The notes below the pieces were generated by a model. That model was not told where the DNA came from, ran no database searches, and saw nothing but the letters and a program-made list of their open reading frames with translations. A stretch of 64,000 nucleotides of DNA from Acidimicrobiaceae bacterium (lineage in GTDB: Bacteria > Actinomycetota > Acidimicrobiia > Acidimicrobiales > RAAP-2), in NCBI GenBank assembly GCA_003167415.1, contig PMTF01000010.1:1-64000 (forward strand). Reading direction: 5' to 3'. This document shows positions 13,940 to 24,301 of this stretch, in pieces. The first letter of the stretch is position 1, and each line of letters opens with the position of its first letter. Position numbers and translations under genes: made by a program.

Positions 13940-15763
13940 ATGAAAGCGTCCCAACAGAAGAGGTCCCGCGGTTCAATCACCGCACGGCTCGCGGCGGCTA
14001 TCGCCATGCCGATTGCCTTGCTGGCCACGACGAGTGGCGCCGCCACGGCCCCACCGCTCAACCCGATTCAATTGACCGCGCCGAGCGGTCTTCCGGGTAC
14101 GGCGCTCCCCTTCAGCGGGATTACCGCTACGACCTTCACGGCGTCAGCCAATTTCCAAAAGCTCACGACCAGTCCGGACGCCGGCGTCACCGGCACGCCC
14201 ATCACGGTGAGCGGAACGGGGCTGACCCCCAATACAGCGCTGCAACTCACCTGGGGCACCAATACGGCCACGTGGAGCGTGGACCCGGAGCCCAACACCG
14301 TTGACTACCTGGGGTCGGTCTACTCTCCGACATTAGCTACCTCTCTCCTCAACAACAGCAACTCGATGTACGTGAACCTGGCGACGGTGACATCTGACGC
14401 CAGCGGCGACTTCAGTCTCAAGGCGACGGCGCCGACGGACTTCGGTGGCAACCATGACATCTGGGCGGTCGCCGGTGGCGTCGGCGTCGCCAATGGTTCC
14501 TTCGACTTGTTGCGCACCGTGACGATCTCACCGAAGAGCGGACCGGTCGGCACTCCGATCACCGTCACCTACACGTCCATGGACGCGAATGCCTACGGTG
14601 GCGGGGGATCGATCCTCTGGGACAATCACTACGCCGGTGAGATCATGGGCAACTGGACTCGCGGCACCGCGAGTGTGACCATACGGGCGGCGGGTGCCGT
14701 TGGTACCCATTACGTCCAGGTCGGTGACGCCATCAGCTTCCAGTACATGAACCCCATCCAGTCGCCGATCACCGATGACAACGGCGCAGTGCGCGCCTTC
14801 AAGGTCACCCGGGGCAACGCCCTGCCGAAGCCTTCGATAACGTGGCCCACCAGTGTCACGCCGAATGTCAGCGCCACCCAGCTGACGACCATGTACAACA
14901 GCGCGCTGGGTGCGAAGGCCGACCAGCCCACCGCCCTTGACCCCGCTAGTTCTGCGGTCGCAACTCTGTCACCGAACAGTGGTCCCGTGGGGACGAAGAC
15001 CGCGCTGCACGTCACCGGTCTGGCCGCCTCAACCACCGGCAGTGTCGAAGTGGATCTGGTCTCGGTCACCGGTAGCCGCGTCAACTGCACCGGCACCTGC
15101 TGGGGCTATACCTACACGTCCCTGGGCAAGGCTGTGGTGGCCAACGGAACGTTGGACCAGAGCGTCACCATTCCGAACAACCCCGGTGTCAACACCCTCG
15201 GTGGCTGGCACGCCATCGTGGTCATCAAGGGCGCCATGGGCACCGACGGTGCCGGCAACCGGGTGCCCGGCGTTGGCAGCCTGGTCGAGGTTCAAGTCCC
15301 CTTCTACGTGAAGGAGAGCATCATGCCCTTCTACAACAAGGCGGGTACGTTGCTCTCGATGGGCGTGGCGACCGCGAAGGACACGGTAGCGCTCGCCAAC
15401 GGAGTCGGTGGTCAAGTCGGAACGGGCACGTACACCTTCAAAGAAGGCCAGGAGTTCACCATCAACATCCTGGGTGTCGGCTGGACGCAACTCGACAACA
15501 CCTTGGCGGTCGATTACGACAACAGCTACATCGGCTACGGCTGCGGGTTCCACTCCAACGGCTACATGGCCGTCCACCTGACGGCTACCGGCGGGCCCGG
15601 CATCCACATCATTGACCTCTACCCACTGCTGTATTCGGTGTCGCCCAACGAAGGCACCTACTACGGCATGGTGCCTATGCTCTCAGGCAATCACGACGAC
15701 CCGGGTCTAGCCCTCGGTTACCAGGTTCCGGCGATCCACTTAGCCATTCGTGTCGTGAAGTAA
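13940..15763 (+). CDS. Large secreted protein with IPT/TIG-like repeats
   Basis: 607 residues from an ATG with GAGAGGAAA upstream. A signal peptide (about 1-37) follows a basic QQKRSRGSITARLAAA start. Three stretches carry the IPT/TIG-like signature: GVTGTPITVSGTGLTPNTAL near 75, KSGPVGTPITVTYTSMDAN near 200 and NSGPVGTKTALHVTGLA near 345. Such Ig-like domains are common in cell-surface proteins that bind ligands or form filaments. The C-terminal third is different and aromatic-rich (DYDNSYIGYGCGFHSNGYM). No anchor motif is visible. The 168-base gap before it contains the 13811 inverted repeat, so it may be expressed separately from the two upstream genes. Confidence 0.7.
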   Translation: MKASQQKRSRGSITARLAAAIAMPIALLATTSGAATAPPLNPIQLTAPSGLPGTALPFSGITATTFTASANFQKLTTSPDAGVTGTPITVSGTGLTPNTALQLTWGTNTATWSVDPEPNTVDYLGSVYSPTLATSLLNNSNSMYVNLATVTSDASGDFSLKATAPTDFGGNHDIWAVAGGVGVANGSFDLLRTVTISPKSGPVGTPITVTYTSMDANAYGGGGSILWDNHYAGEIMGNWTRGTASVTIRAAGAVGTHYVQVGDAISFQYMNPIQSPITDDNGAVRAFKVTRGNALPKPSITWPTSVTPNVSATQLTTMYNSALGAKADQPTALDPASSAVATLSPNSGPVGTKTALHVTGLAASTTGSVEVDLVSVTGSRVNCTGTCWGYTYTSLGKAVVANGTLDQSVTIPNNPGVNTLGGWHAIVVIKGAMGTDGAGNRVPGVGSLVEVQVPFYVKESIMPFYNKAGTLLSMGVATAKDTVALANGVGGQVGTGTYTFKEGQEFTINILGVGWTQLDNTLAVDYDNSYIGYGCGFHSNGYMAVHLTATGGPGIHIIDLYPLLYSVSPNEGTYYGMVPMLSGNHDDPGLALGYQVPAIHLAIRVVK

Positions 15764-15783
15764 CGACCACACGATCTTTGGGT

Positions 15784-17940
15784 CTACTGCTCCGCCCCTC
15801 GACTGTTACGGGGCGGGGCAGTCACCCGTAGTGCCTTCGCGGCCCAGGAGGGTAACCACCAACTGCGTTCGCCGAGCAGTGTCATGACGCTGGGCAATAG
15901 GAACCCCCGCACGATCGTCGCGTCGACCAGGACGCCGAGAGCGAGTCCGACGCCAAGTTCTTGAAGTCCGGCAATATGACCGAAGACCAGTCCGCTTAAG
16001 GCCGCGACCATGATCAGGGCGGCGCTGGTGACGACGGCGCCCGTGTTGGACAGCCCTTCGACGATGGCGTCGGAACTGTTCGAGCCGCTGACCCAGAATT
16101 CTCGAATACGCGCAACGATGAAGACCTCGTAGTCCATCGAGAGCCCGAACAACATCGCGAAGAGGAAGACGGGAACCCAACCCTCGATCTGGCTCACGTG
16201 GTAGGTGCCCAGGAGTTGCGACCCGACTCCGAAGCGAAAGACGACCACGAGGAGGCCGTAGGCCACACCGACCGACACCAGGCTGAGCAACGTGGCGATG
16301 AGTGGCAACACGAGTGATCGAAAAGCGCGGGCGAGTACGAGGTACGCGAGTAACAAGGCCAATACGAGAATCCAGGGGAAGGTTCCGTACACGACGTTGA
16401 GAAAGTCGACCCCTTGGGCCGGAGCGCCGCCGACCAAAACCTTGGTGCCCGCGGGAAAGGTCATCGAAGGAATCGTCGTGTCACGAAGGACGGCGACCAG
16501 ATGCTGCGAACCGGCGCTCCCGAAGTATTCGCGACTGACCACCAGGATCTGTTCGTAGCGGCGAGTCCGGTCGACGAAGGGCACCGTGTGTCCGATGGCG
16601 ACGATCGCGACCTCAGGATTCTTCAAGATCAACTTCGCCAGGGCCAATCGAGTGCGTGACACCAGACCCGTTACGGCGCCGTCGCGGCGACCAGTATCGA
16701 TAATGATCTGAATCGGCGTGATGCCCCCGGGCCCAAGCCGGCTGCTCGCGAGAGTAAGCGCTCGAGCGGCCTCAATATTGTGCGGGATTGCCGTGGTCGA
16801 TGCGGGTGTCAATTGCAGCCAGAAAATGGAAGACGCCGCGCCACCCAGCACGATGATGGCCGTCACGAGTACGTACAGAGGTCGACGGATGACACGGCGG
16901 GTGGCTCGCGCCCAGAGACCGGTCGAGACATCACGTTGGGCCATGAGACCCTTGATACCCACGGGCCGAACCCCTCGACGCCCAAGAAACGAAAGCAGCG
17001 CCGGTTGCAGACTGAGCGCAGCCGCGAGCGAGAACACGGGGACCACCAGACCGGCCGCGCCAAGCGATCGCACGAAGGGCACCGGCACGAGGAGCAAGGT
17101 AGCCAGACCGATCGCGACGGCGAAGCCGGAGAACGTGACGGTTCTTCCGGCGCTCTGCATGGTCGCGATGATGGCGTCGTCAACGCTCACGTTCTCACGG
17201 TTAATCTCCGTTCGAAATCGATGAACCATGAGCAACGAATAGTCAATGGCGAGTGCGAGTCCGATGAGTCCGACGACATTAGGTACGTAGAGAACCATGA
17301 GAAAATGATGCGCGAGCAAATAGACCACGCCGAGGGTGCCCGCGGACGTCGCTCCCGCGACGAGAAAAGGGATCGCGACCGCCCAGCAGATTCCCAAGAC
17401 GGCGATGAGGAGCAGAAGGGCCAGTACGAAGGCCAGCACCTCTCCCCGATGGAGGTCACTCGTCAGCACCGGCGTGATGTCGTGCTGGAGCGCCGGTGGC
17501 CCCGTCACGAGGGCGTTCGAAAGACCGGCGTCGTGAAGCGCGTGGCGCAAAGTGCCCGTGACGTTCGCCGCCTGGTCCAAGTTCATTGAGGTATTGACGT
17601 TGACGTAGAGCAGCCCACCGATGGCGCGTTCTTCACTTATCGTCCCCGTTGGCACCTTGGTTGCCGCAACTTTGATCTTTGCTTCGAGCGCCGAGATTTC
17701 ACTCGTGGTCGCGCTCTTGAATGGCACGACCACCGTGAAGGTTCCTTCAATGTTTTCGTGGAAGTCGCGGATAAGAATCGCGTTCGCCTGGGCCGAGCTC
17801 GTGCCGGGTACCGAGAGCGACGTGGTGAGCAGACCGGAGAGTCGTGACGCCGAGAATGCTCCGACGACAATGATGGCGACCCATATGGAAATGACAACGA
17901 CGCGTCGCTTGATGACCAGGCGACTCCACCGCTCTAACAC
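15784..17940 (-). CDS. MMPL/RND-family transporter
   Basis: 718 residues from a GTG. The architecture is that of MmpL-like RND exporters: an N-terminal helix, a periplasmic domain, five helices (about residues 165-310), a central helix near 355, a second periplasmic domain and five more helices (about 515-690). Characteristic segments are LALAIDYSLLMVHRFRTE and LFGLSMDYEVFIVARIREFW, which carry the helix-4 and helix-10 aspartate/tyrosine pairs used for proton coupling. Actinobacterial members export lipids or drugs; the substrate here is unknown. It converges on the IPT-domain gene with a 20-base gap, and its 5' end lies 98 bases from the ilvC stop. Confidence 0.9.
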   Translation of the reverse strand: MLERWSRLVIKRRVVVISIWVAIIVVGAFSASRLSGLLTTSLSVPGTSSAQANAILIRDFHENIEGTFTVVVPFKSATTSEISALEAKIKVAATKVPTGTISEERAIGGLLYVNVNTSMNLDQAANVTGTLRHALHDAGLSNALVTGPPALQHDITPVLTSDLHRGEVLAFVLALLLLIAVLGICWAVAIPFLVAGATSAGTLGVVYLLAHHFLMVLYVPNVVGLIGLALAIDYSLLMVHRFRTEINRENVSVDDAIIATMQSAGRTVTFSGFAVAIGLATLLLVPVPFVRSLGAAGLVVPVFSLAAALSLQPALLSFLGRRGVRPVGIKGLMAQRDVSTGLWARATRRVIRRPLYVLVTAIIVLGGAASSIFWLQLTPASTTAIPHNIEAARALTLASSRLGPGGITPIQIIIDTGRRDGAVTGLVSRTRLALAKLILKNPEVAIVAIGHTVPFVDRTRRYEQILVVSREYFGSAGSQHLVAVLRDTTIPSMTFPAGTKVLVGGAPAQGVDFLNVVYGTFPWILVLALLLAYLVLARAFRSLVLPLIATLLSLVSVGVAYGLLVVVFRFGVGSQLLGTYHVSQIEGWVPVFLFAMLFGLSMDYEVFIVARIREFWVSGSNSSDAIVEGLSNTGAVVTSAALIMVAALSGLVFGHIAGLQELGVGLALGVLVDATIVRGFLLPSVMTLLGERSWWLPSWAAKALRVTAPPRNSRGAEQ

Positions 17941-17980
17941 CCTTGAAGCGTACAGTTCGCGATTGATACCCCTCTGGGGA

Positions 17981-18023
17981 CCAACGTCACACGACGTTCA
18001 GCACACGAGCGACGTGACGTTGG
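17981..18023 (-). terminator. 10-bp inverted repeat after ilvC
   Basis: CCAACGTCAC (17981-17990) and GTGACGTTGG (18014-18023) pair perfectly around a 23-base loop that also contains ACGACGTT. It sits just after the ilvC stop (minus strand) and just before the start of the MMPL gene. It may end ilv transcription or serve as an operator for the transporter; there is no T tract. Confidence 0.4.
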
Positions 18024-18038
18024 CGATACTAAGTGGTC

Positions 18039-19073
<1,035 letters not shown>

Positions 19074-19109
19074 GGGGAGTCCTTCATTCAGTTAATTGTG
19101 AGTCTTCGG

Positions 19110-19637
19110 TCAGCCAAGTCTAGGGAGTGCCACGCGACCGGTTCGATGGAGTTCGACCTCGGTGAAGACTTCCAGAGCCCGTTCCAGTTCGTCGCACGCC
19201 GCGGGCGTCCCGGCGAGCATCACCGTCACCGACGTCGGCCCGACGTCGACGATTGAAGCACCGGCGTTCGTGAGGGTGTCGAGCATGGCCGGACGATGCT
19301 TGTAGTCGAGCGGCAACGTCGCCAGTAGCAGTTCACGCTCGACGGCGTCGCGCGGCGCGAGATCGCTGATCGCCACGACGTTCACCAATTTGTCCAATTG
19401 TTGCACGATCTGTTCGAGAGGCGCCGATTCGGCGTCGACGACGATCGTGATTCGAGAGAATCGGGCGTGGCTCTCGGCCGGGGCGACCGCCAGTGAGTAG
19501 ATGTTGAAACCGCGACGGGCAAAGAGGCCGGCGATTCTCGCCAGTACACCGGCTTTGTTCTCGACGAGGACCGACAGGATGTGGTGGCGCACCGGGGTGC
19601 GCGACACCTCGCCTAAATACGGTTCGGGAGGGCTCAT
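19110..19637 (-). CDS. ilvN: Acetolactate synthase small (regulatory) subunit
   Basis: 175 residues; its ATG overlaps the ilvB stop by four bases, so the two subunits are translationally coupled. An ACT domain is visible at about residues 16-90 ([29 protein letters not shown], then [11 protein letters not shown] and QQLDKLVNV), which binds valine in feedback inhibition. A second ACT-like C-terminal domain (about 95-170) includes [19 protein letters not shown]. The subunit activates the catalytic partner and confers valine sensitivity. The symbol ilvH is used for the same family. Confidence 0.95.
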   Translation of the reverse strand: MSPPEPYLGEVSRTPVRHHILSVLVENKAGVLARIAGLFARRGFNIYSLAVAPAESHARFSRITIVVDAESAPLEQIVQQLDKLVNVVAISDLAPRDAVERELLLATLPLDYKHRPAMLDTLTNAGASIVDVGPTSVTVMLAGTPAACDELERALEVFTEVELHRTGRVALPRLG

Positions 19638-21349
19638 CGACGGCGCCCCCGCTGGAGCGGGTGGACCATGATGTCATCGTTGCTCGCGCCCGACGCGACC
19701 ATGGGGAAGACCTTTTCCTCGGCGTCGGTGCGAAAGTCGATCACGACCGGCACGTCGTTGATGGCGTTGGCTTCGTCGATGACCTCATGCATCTCTTTGA
19801 GCGTGCGCGCGCGAAGTCCGACGCAGCCCATCGCCTCGGCCCACTTCACGTAATCCGGGAGATCGGCGCTGAGATAGACCTCGGAGTAACGCTCCTCGTA
19901 GAACATCTCTTGCCACTGTCGCACCATCCCCAGGTAGGCGTTGTTGAGGATCGCCACCTTGATCGGGATTCCCTCCGAACGCGCCGTGGTCAACTCCTGG
20001 GCCGTCATTTGAAAACAGCCGTCGCCGTCGATGCACCACACGGTGCGATCCGGTCGACCGACCTTCGCGCCGATGGCGGCCGGGACCCCGAAGCCCATGG
20101 TCCCCGCTCCCCCGGAGTTGATCCAGGTGCCGGGCTCTTCGAACTTCCAGTGCTGGGAAGCCCACATCTGGTGCTGACCGACGCCGGCCGCGACAATCGT
20201 GCCCGGCGCGGCCTTGGCGGCGATCGCTTCGATGACGTGCTGGGGACGCAGGGGACCTTCGGCCGTTGGTTCGTCGTAAACCAGTGGGTACTGATCGCGC
20301 CAGTCATTGATGGTCTTCCACCACACGTCGAGGTTGCGCGGCATCGCCTGGGCGGCGTCGAACGCCGTAAGGACGGCGCCCACGTTGCTCTGAATCGCGA
20401 CGTCGGCGTGACGCACCTTATTGAATTCGGCTCGATCGATGTCCACGTGGATCACCTTGGCGCCGGCGGCGAAAGTCGGGATCTTTCCGGTCACGCGGTC
20501 ATCGAAGCGAGCGCCGAGCGAGATGAGGAGGTCACTCTTTTGAATGGCGGTGACCGCGGTGTACATGCCGTGCATGCCGGGCATGCCGAGGTGTTGCTCG
20601 TGTGAATCCGGGAAGGCCCCGCGGGCCATCAACGTCGTAACGACCGGCATGCCGGTGCGCTCGGCGAAGACCAGCAGCTCGTTCGCGGCGCGCGACTTCA
20701 AGGTGCCGCCACCCACGTAGAGGACCGGTCGCTCCGATTCTGCGATCAGCGTCACCGCGCGCGCGACCGCCCCTTCGTCGAGAACGACCTCGGGACGATA
20801 GCCCGGCAGGTCGTACTCCTCGATGCTCGCCGGGTACCACCAATCCATCATCGACTGGGTCACGTCCTTGGGCACGTCGATCAGGACCGGGCCCGGTCGA
20901 CCGGTCGTGGCCAAGTGGAACGCCGCGGCGACCGCGCGCGGGATCTCCTGCGCCGATTGGACGAGGAAGTTGTGCTTCGTGATCCCCATGGTGATGCCGG
21001 TGATGTCGCATTCTTGAAAGGCGTCGCTGCCGATGGCGGCGGTCGCCACCTGGCCGGTGATCACGACCAGGGGTGTGGAGTCCATGTGGGCGTTGCCGAT
21101 CGGCGTGACGATGTTGGTCGCGCCGGGACCGCTCGTGACCATCGCGACGCCGGGACGCCCGGTCGCCAGGGCGTAGCCCTCGGCCATGTGACCGGCGCCC
21201 TGTTCGTGGCGCACGAGGATGTGGCGGATTGACGAGTCCAGGAGCGGGTCGTAGACCGGGAGGATGGCGCCGCCGGGCAGCCCGAAGATCGTGTCGACGC
21301 CCTCTTGTTCGAGGCTCCTGATCAGTGCCTGCGCTCCTGTGAGTTGCAC
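19634..21349 (-). CDS. ilvB: Acetolactate synthase large (catalytic) subunit
   Basis: 571 residues from a GTG with AAGGAA at good spacing. It is a ThDP-dependent enzyme that condenses two pyruvates, or pyruvate and 2-oxobutyrate, as the first common step of branched-chain amino acid synthesis. The sequence shows [12 protein letters not shown] with the activating Glu in [13 protein letters not shown] (about 50-62), the FAD-binding middle domain with LMARGAFP and HLGMPGMHG, and the ThDP/Mg motif [12 protein letters not shown] to [12 protein letters not shown] (about 440-480). It is preceded by a leader peptide and attenuator hairpin on the same strand, so expression likely responds to charged Ile, Leu or Val tRNA. 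Confidence 0.97.
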   Translation of the reverse strand: MQLTGAQALIRSLEQEGVDTIFGLPGGAILPVYDPLLDSSIRHILVRHEQGAGHMAEGYALATGRPGVAMVTSGPGATNIVTPIGNAHMDSTPLVVITGQVATAAIGSDAFQECDITGITMGITKHNFLVQSAQEIPRAVAAAFHLATTGRPGPVLIDVPKDVTQSMMDWWYPASIEEYDLPGYRPEVVLDEGAVARAVTLIAESERPVLYVGGGTLKSRAANELLVFAERTGMPVVTTLMARGAFPDSHEQHLGMPGMHGMYTAVTAIQKSDLLISLGARFDDRVTGKIPTFAAGAKVIHVDIDRAEFNKVRHADVAIQSNVGAVLTAFDAAQAMPRNLDVWWKTINDWRDQYPLVYDEPTAEGPLRPQHVIEAIAAKAAPGTIVAAGVGQHQMWASQHWKFEEPGTWINSGGAGTMGFGVPAAIGAKVGRPDRTVWCIDGDGCFQMTAQELTTARSEGIPIKVAILNNAYLGMVRQWQEMFYEERYSEVYLSADLPDYVKWAEAMGCVGLRARTLKEMHEVIDEANAINDVPVVIDFRTDAEEKVFPMVASGASNDDIMVHPLQRGRRR

Positions 21350-21373
21350 AATGTTCCTTTGTTCTTAGATAAG

Positions 21374-21402
21374 CAAAAAGGCCTCCCTTATTTGGGAGGC
21401 CT
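21374..21402 (-). terminator. Attenuator terminator hairpin of the ilv operon
   Basis: Read on the minus strand, AGGCCTCCC pairs with GGGAGGCCT (perfect 9-bp stem, 6-base loop) and is followed by five Ts. It lies between the leader peptide stop and the ilvB start. An upstream GGAGGCCTCC palindrome overlaps the left arm and could form the competing antiterminator. Confidence 0.9.
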
Positions 21403-21423
21403 CCGGAGTACGTGTGAGCGTGA

Positions 21424-21477
21424 CTACCGGCGCCGCGCGCCTACTACCACCACGAGAATGTCGTTACGGGTCGTCAC
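21424..21477 (-). CDS. ilv operon leader peptide
   Basis: A 17-codon open frame from a GTG (21477) to TAG, encoding MTTRNDILVVVVGARRR. Six consecutive branched-chain codons (Ile, Leu and four Val) immediately before an intrinsic terminator are the signature of translation-coupled transcriptional attenuation. When charged tRNAs are scarce, stalling in this run would free the RNA to form an antiterminator. The upstream bases have no clear ribosome site, but an AAGATA-like -10 lies close to the GTG, so a leaderless or near-leaderless start is possible. It was probably missed by gene callers because of its size. Confidence 0.8.
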   Translation of the reverse strand: MTTRNDILVVVVGARRR

Positions 21478-21517
21478 GTACTTATCTTGACACACGGAGC
21501 TTCCCAGCACAAGGCGC

Positions 21518-23197
21518 CTACCTCGTAGTAACCGCTCCCTTCTCCGCGCCCTGGGCCATGCGAGCGAACTTTTCGAGCACGCCGGTGGTGTAGCGAGGGA
21601 CGAAGGGCGCGACGTGCTTGGCGCGTTCGGCGAGTTCGACCGGATCGACGGCGAGTTCGATGGACAACGTCTCGACGTCGATCGTGATCCGGTCACCGTC
21701 GCGTACGAGCGCGATCGGGCCACCGTCGAGCGCCTCCGGCGCCACGTGACCGACGCAGAATCCGTGCGTCCCACCACTGAACCGGCCGTCGGTAATGAGG
21801 GCGCAGTCGCTCCCACGGCCGACGCCCTTCATCGCGCCGGTGACCATCAGCATCTCGCGCATGCCCGGACCGGATTTGGGACCTTCGTAGCGAATGACCA
21901 GCACGGTCTCGGGCTCGATCTCGTTGGCGAGGATCGCCGCGAGCGCGAACTCCTCGCCGTCGAAGACGCGTGCGCGACCACTGAACTGCAGTTGGTCGAT
22001 CCCGGCGACCTTCACGACGGCACCCTTGGGCGCCAACGATCCCCGCAACACCGCGATGCCCCCGCGGTCATGTATGGGGCGAGTGAGATCGTGCACCACC
22101 TCGCCGTCGGGCGTCGCCGCGTGATAGTCCGCGAGGCTCTCGGCCATCGATTTGCCGGTCACGGTCATGACGTCACCGTGCAAGAGGTCGTGATCGAGGA
22201 GATGCTGGAGGACGACCGGTACGCCACCGACCCGGTCGAGGTCACTCATGTGAAAGCGGCCGTGCGGCTTCATGTCGGCGATGTGGGGAACCCGGGCCGC
22301 CACTTTGTTGAAGTCGTCCAGCTCGAGATCGACGCGAGCCTCGTGGGCGATGGCGAGCAAGTGCAAGACGGCGTTGGTCGATCCACCGAGGGCCATCACG
22401 ACGGCAATCGCGTTTTCGAAGGCCGGCTTAGTCATCACCTGGCGCGCGTTGATGCCGCGGTCGAGGAGATTCAATACCGCCAGTCCCGAGTCGTAGGCGT
22501 ACTGGTCCCGACGCGGGTCGATCGAAGGCACCGAGGCGCTGCCGAGTAGCGACATCCCGAGCGCCTCGCCGACGCTCGCCATCGTGTTGGCGGTGAACAT
22601 CCCTGCACAACTGCCCTCACCAGGACAGGCCGCGCACTCGATCGCCGTGAGCTCTTCGTCGCTCATCGCGCCCACGGCGTTGGCGCCGACGGCCTCGAAG
22701 ACCGAGGTGATGTCGAGCGCGCGGCCGTCGAGTTCACCGGGCATGATCGTGCCGCCGTAGAGGAACACGCTCGGCACGTCCAGACGGGCGGCCGCCATCA
22801 ACATTCCGGGGAGCGATTTGTCACATCCGGCCAGGGTCACCATGGCGTCGAAACTCTCGGCGTGCATGACGCACTCCACCGAGTCGGCGATGACCTCGCG
22901 TGAGACGAGCGAGGCGCGCATGCCCTCGTGTCCCATCGAGATGCCGTCGGAGACGGCGATCGTCACGAATTCAAACGGCACGCCGCCAGCGTCGCGTACG
23001 GCGACCTTGGTGCGCTTGGCCAGGCGGTCGAGCGGCAGGTTGCAGGGCGTGACTTCGTTCCAACTCGAGGCAACGCCAATCTGGGGCTTCGTCATATCCT
23101 CGTCGGTGAGGCCCATGGCGCGCAGCATCGAGCGCGCCGGGGCGCGGCTCTTGCCGAGCGTCACGTCGGTACTTCGTGGCGTGGGGTGGATCGTCAT
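21518..23197 (-). CDS. ilvD: Dihydroxy-acid dehydratase
   Basis: 559 residues from an ATG. It dehydrates dihydroxyisovalerate and dihydroxymethylvalerate to the 2-keto acids, the third step of the ilv pathway, using an Fe-S cluster. Cluster cysteines sit in [10 protein letters not shown] (about residue 52), [11 protein letters not shown] (about 124) and [15 protein letters not shown] (about 195). The C-terminal active-site serine region reads [16 protein letters not shown]. It lies upstream of the ilvB leader on the same strand, about 40 bases before the leader start, and may have its own promoter in the short gap before 23198. With ilvBNC it completes the common pathway except for the transaminase. 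Confidence 0.96.
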   Translation of the reverse strand: MTIHPTPRSTDVTLGKSRAPARSMLRAMGLTDEDMTKPQIGVASSWNEVTPCNLPLDRLAKRTKVAVRDAGGVPFEFVTIAVSDGISMGHEGMRASLVSREVIADSVECVMHAESFDAMVTLAGCDKSLPGMLMAAARLDVPSVFLYGGTIMPGELDGRALDITSVFEAVGANAVGAMSDEELTAIECAACPGEGSCAGMFTANTMASVGEALGMSLLGSASVPSIDPRRDQYAYDSGLAVLNLLDRGINARQVMTKPAFENAIAVVMALGGSTNAVLHLLAIAHEARVDLELDDFNKVAARVPHIADMKPHGRFHMSDLDRVGGVPVVLQHLLDHDLLHGDVMTVTGKSMAESLADYHAATPDGEVVHDLTRPIHDRGGIAVLRGSLAPKGAVVKVAGIDQLQFSGRARVFDGEEFALAAILANEIEPETVLVIRYEGPKSGPGMREMLMVTGAMKGVGRGSDCALITDGRFSGGTHGFCVGHVAPEALDGGPIALVRDGDRITIDVETLSIELAVDPVELAERAKHVAPFVPRYTTGVLEKFARMAQGAEKGAVTTR

Positions 23198-23240
23198 GGG
23201 TGAAGTCTACGAAACGAGGTTGCCGGTCGGCGACGAGGGG

Positions 23241-24248
23241 CTACGAACGCGCGTAGACGCTGACCGTCTCGCCGGTCGCGAGCAACTCGACCCACGTCTG
23301 GCCAGAACGAAGTGCGATCACTTTGCCCGACGCCGAACGATACGCAGTCTTCAGGCGGATGTTGCGGCGGAACCACGTACCCTTTTGCAGGCGTCCGTCG
23401 GAGAAGACCTCGACCGGTCCGGAGCCCACCATCTGGGCGTAAGAACCCTCGACCCCGACCCCTCCGAAGTAGTTCACGCTCATCACGATCACGTTGGTCG
23501 GCGCCACCCGAACACCGGTCGCCGTCACGTCGGGCGTCCCGAAGATCGATCGCAACCATGTGCGGGTCTTGCCGTTCCACTGATAGGACGTGGCGAAGCC
23601 CGAAAGGAAGTTCACAGTGAAGGAACCGACCGGTGCGCCGAGCGCCGGGGCGTTCCTCGACACGTAGGTGAAGAGCGGCGGCGGCGGGTGGACCTTGCCT
23701 CCCTCTTTCATCAGCAGTTCCGCGTTGGCGAACAGGTTGTGGGGCGGTGGCCGGGTGGGGTCGCGGAACATCGCCGCACCGGCGTTCGATTGGTCGATGA
23801 GCTTCACCGGCGCGGTCTCGATGCTCGATAGGGCGTACTGCGCGCCGCCGGAGAAGGCGAAGATGCCGCCGATCGGAAAGACGATCTCTCGATCGGTGCG
23901 TCGCACCGATCGCACCGGTCCGACTTTCGTTGGCAGATTGGAATTGAAGATGGCGGCCAGCCGAGTGATGCCGCCTTCGACAATTTCTTCGTACACGACG
24001 TCGGCTTCGTTGATGCCGTACTGCGGATGCGCCTGCGGCGTGTTGTCCATCTTGATCGTGAGCGCCGAACGACGCTTCGTGACGGCGGTCGGATCGGGCA
24101 GGCCCGTCAACGCGGCGACGCGGCGATGCGGCACTGGCGTGGTGGTGGTGGTCGTCGACGTTGTGGTCGTCGTGTCAGCGGCGCTCGCGCTCGCCGCGAC
24201 ACCACTCAAGAGCACGATCGCCATCACGACGAGGGGAGGGCGGCGCAT
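23241..24248 (-). CDS. DUF3048 (YerB-like) exported protein
   Basis: 335 residues. The N-terminal signal peptide (about 1-24, ending SASA-A) is followed by a pure Thr/Ser linker of about 15 residues. Two DUF3048 domains follow: the N-terminal one contains TGLPDPTAVTKRRSALTIKMDN, EADVVYEEIVEGGITRLAA and GPVRSVRRTDREI, and the C-terminal one AGTVIVM-like VNVIVMSVNYFGG with GRLQKGTWFRR. The family is widespread in Gram-positive bacteria as lipoproteins or exported proteins of unknown function; no lipobox cysteine is present here. The Thr linker is typical of cell-wall-spanning exported actinobacterial proteins. Confidence 0.88.
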   Translation of the reverse strand: MRRPPLVVMAIVLLSGVAASASAADTTTTTSTTTTTTPVPHRRVAALTGLPDPTAVTKRRSALTIKMDNTPQAHPQYGINEADVVYEEIVEGGITRLAAIFNSNLPTKVGPVRSVRRTDREIVFPIGGIFAFSGGAQYALSSIETAPVKLIDQSNAGAAMFRDPTRPPPHNLFANAELLMKEGGKVHPPPPLFTYVSRNAPALGAPVGSFTVNFLSGFATSYQWNGKTRTWLRSIFGTPDVTATGVRVAPTNVIVMSVNYFGGVGVEGSYAQMVGSGPVEVFSDGRLQKGTWFRRNIRLKTAYRSASGKVIALRSGQTWVELLATGETVSVYARS

Positions 24249-24301
24249 AGGAAAAAACTACTGCTTCACGCAGCGATGTTGACGACAGCGTCGTTCTTCA
24301 C

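Noticed and set aside
24120-24180. Microsatellite at the start of the DUF3048 gene
   Set aside because: The GTGGTGGTGGTCGTCGACG-like run simply encodes the Thr/Ser linker after the signal peptide, which is common in exported actinobacterial proteins.
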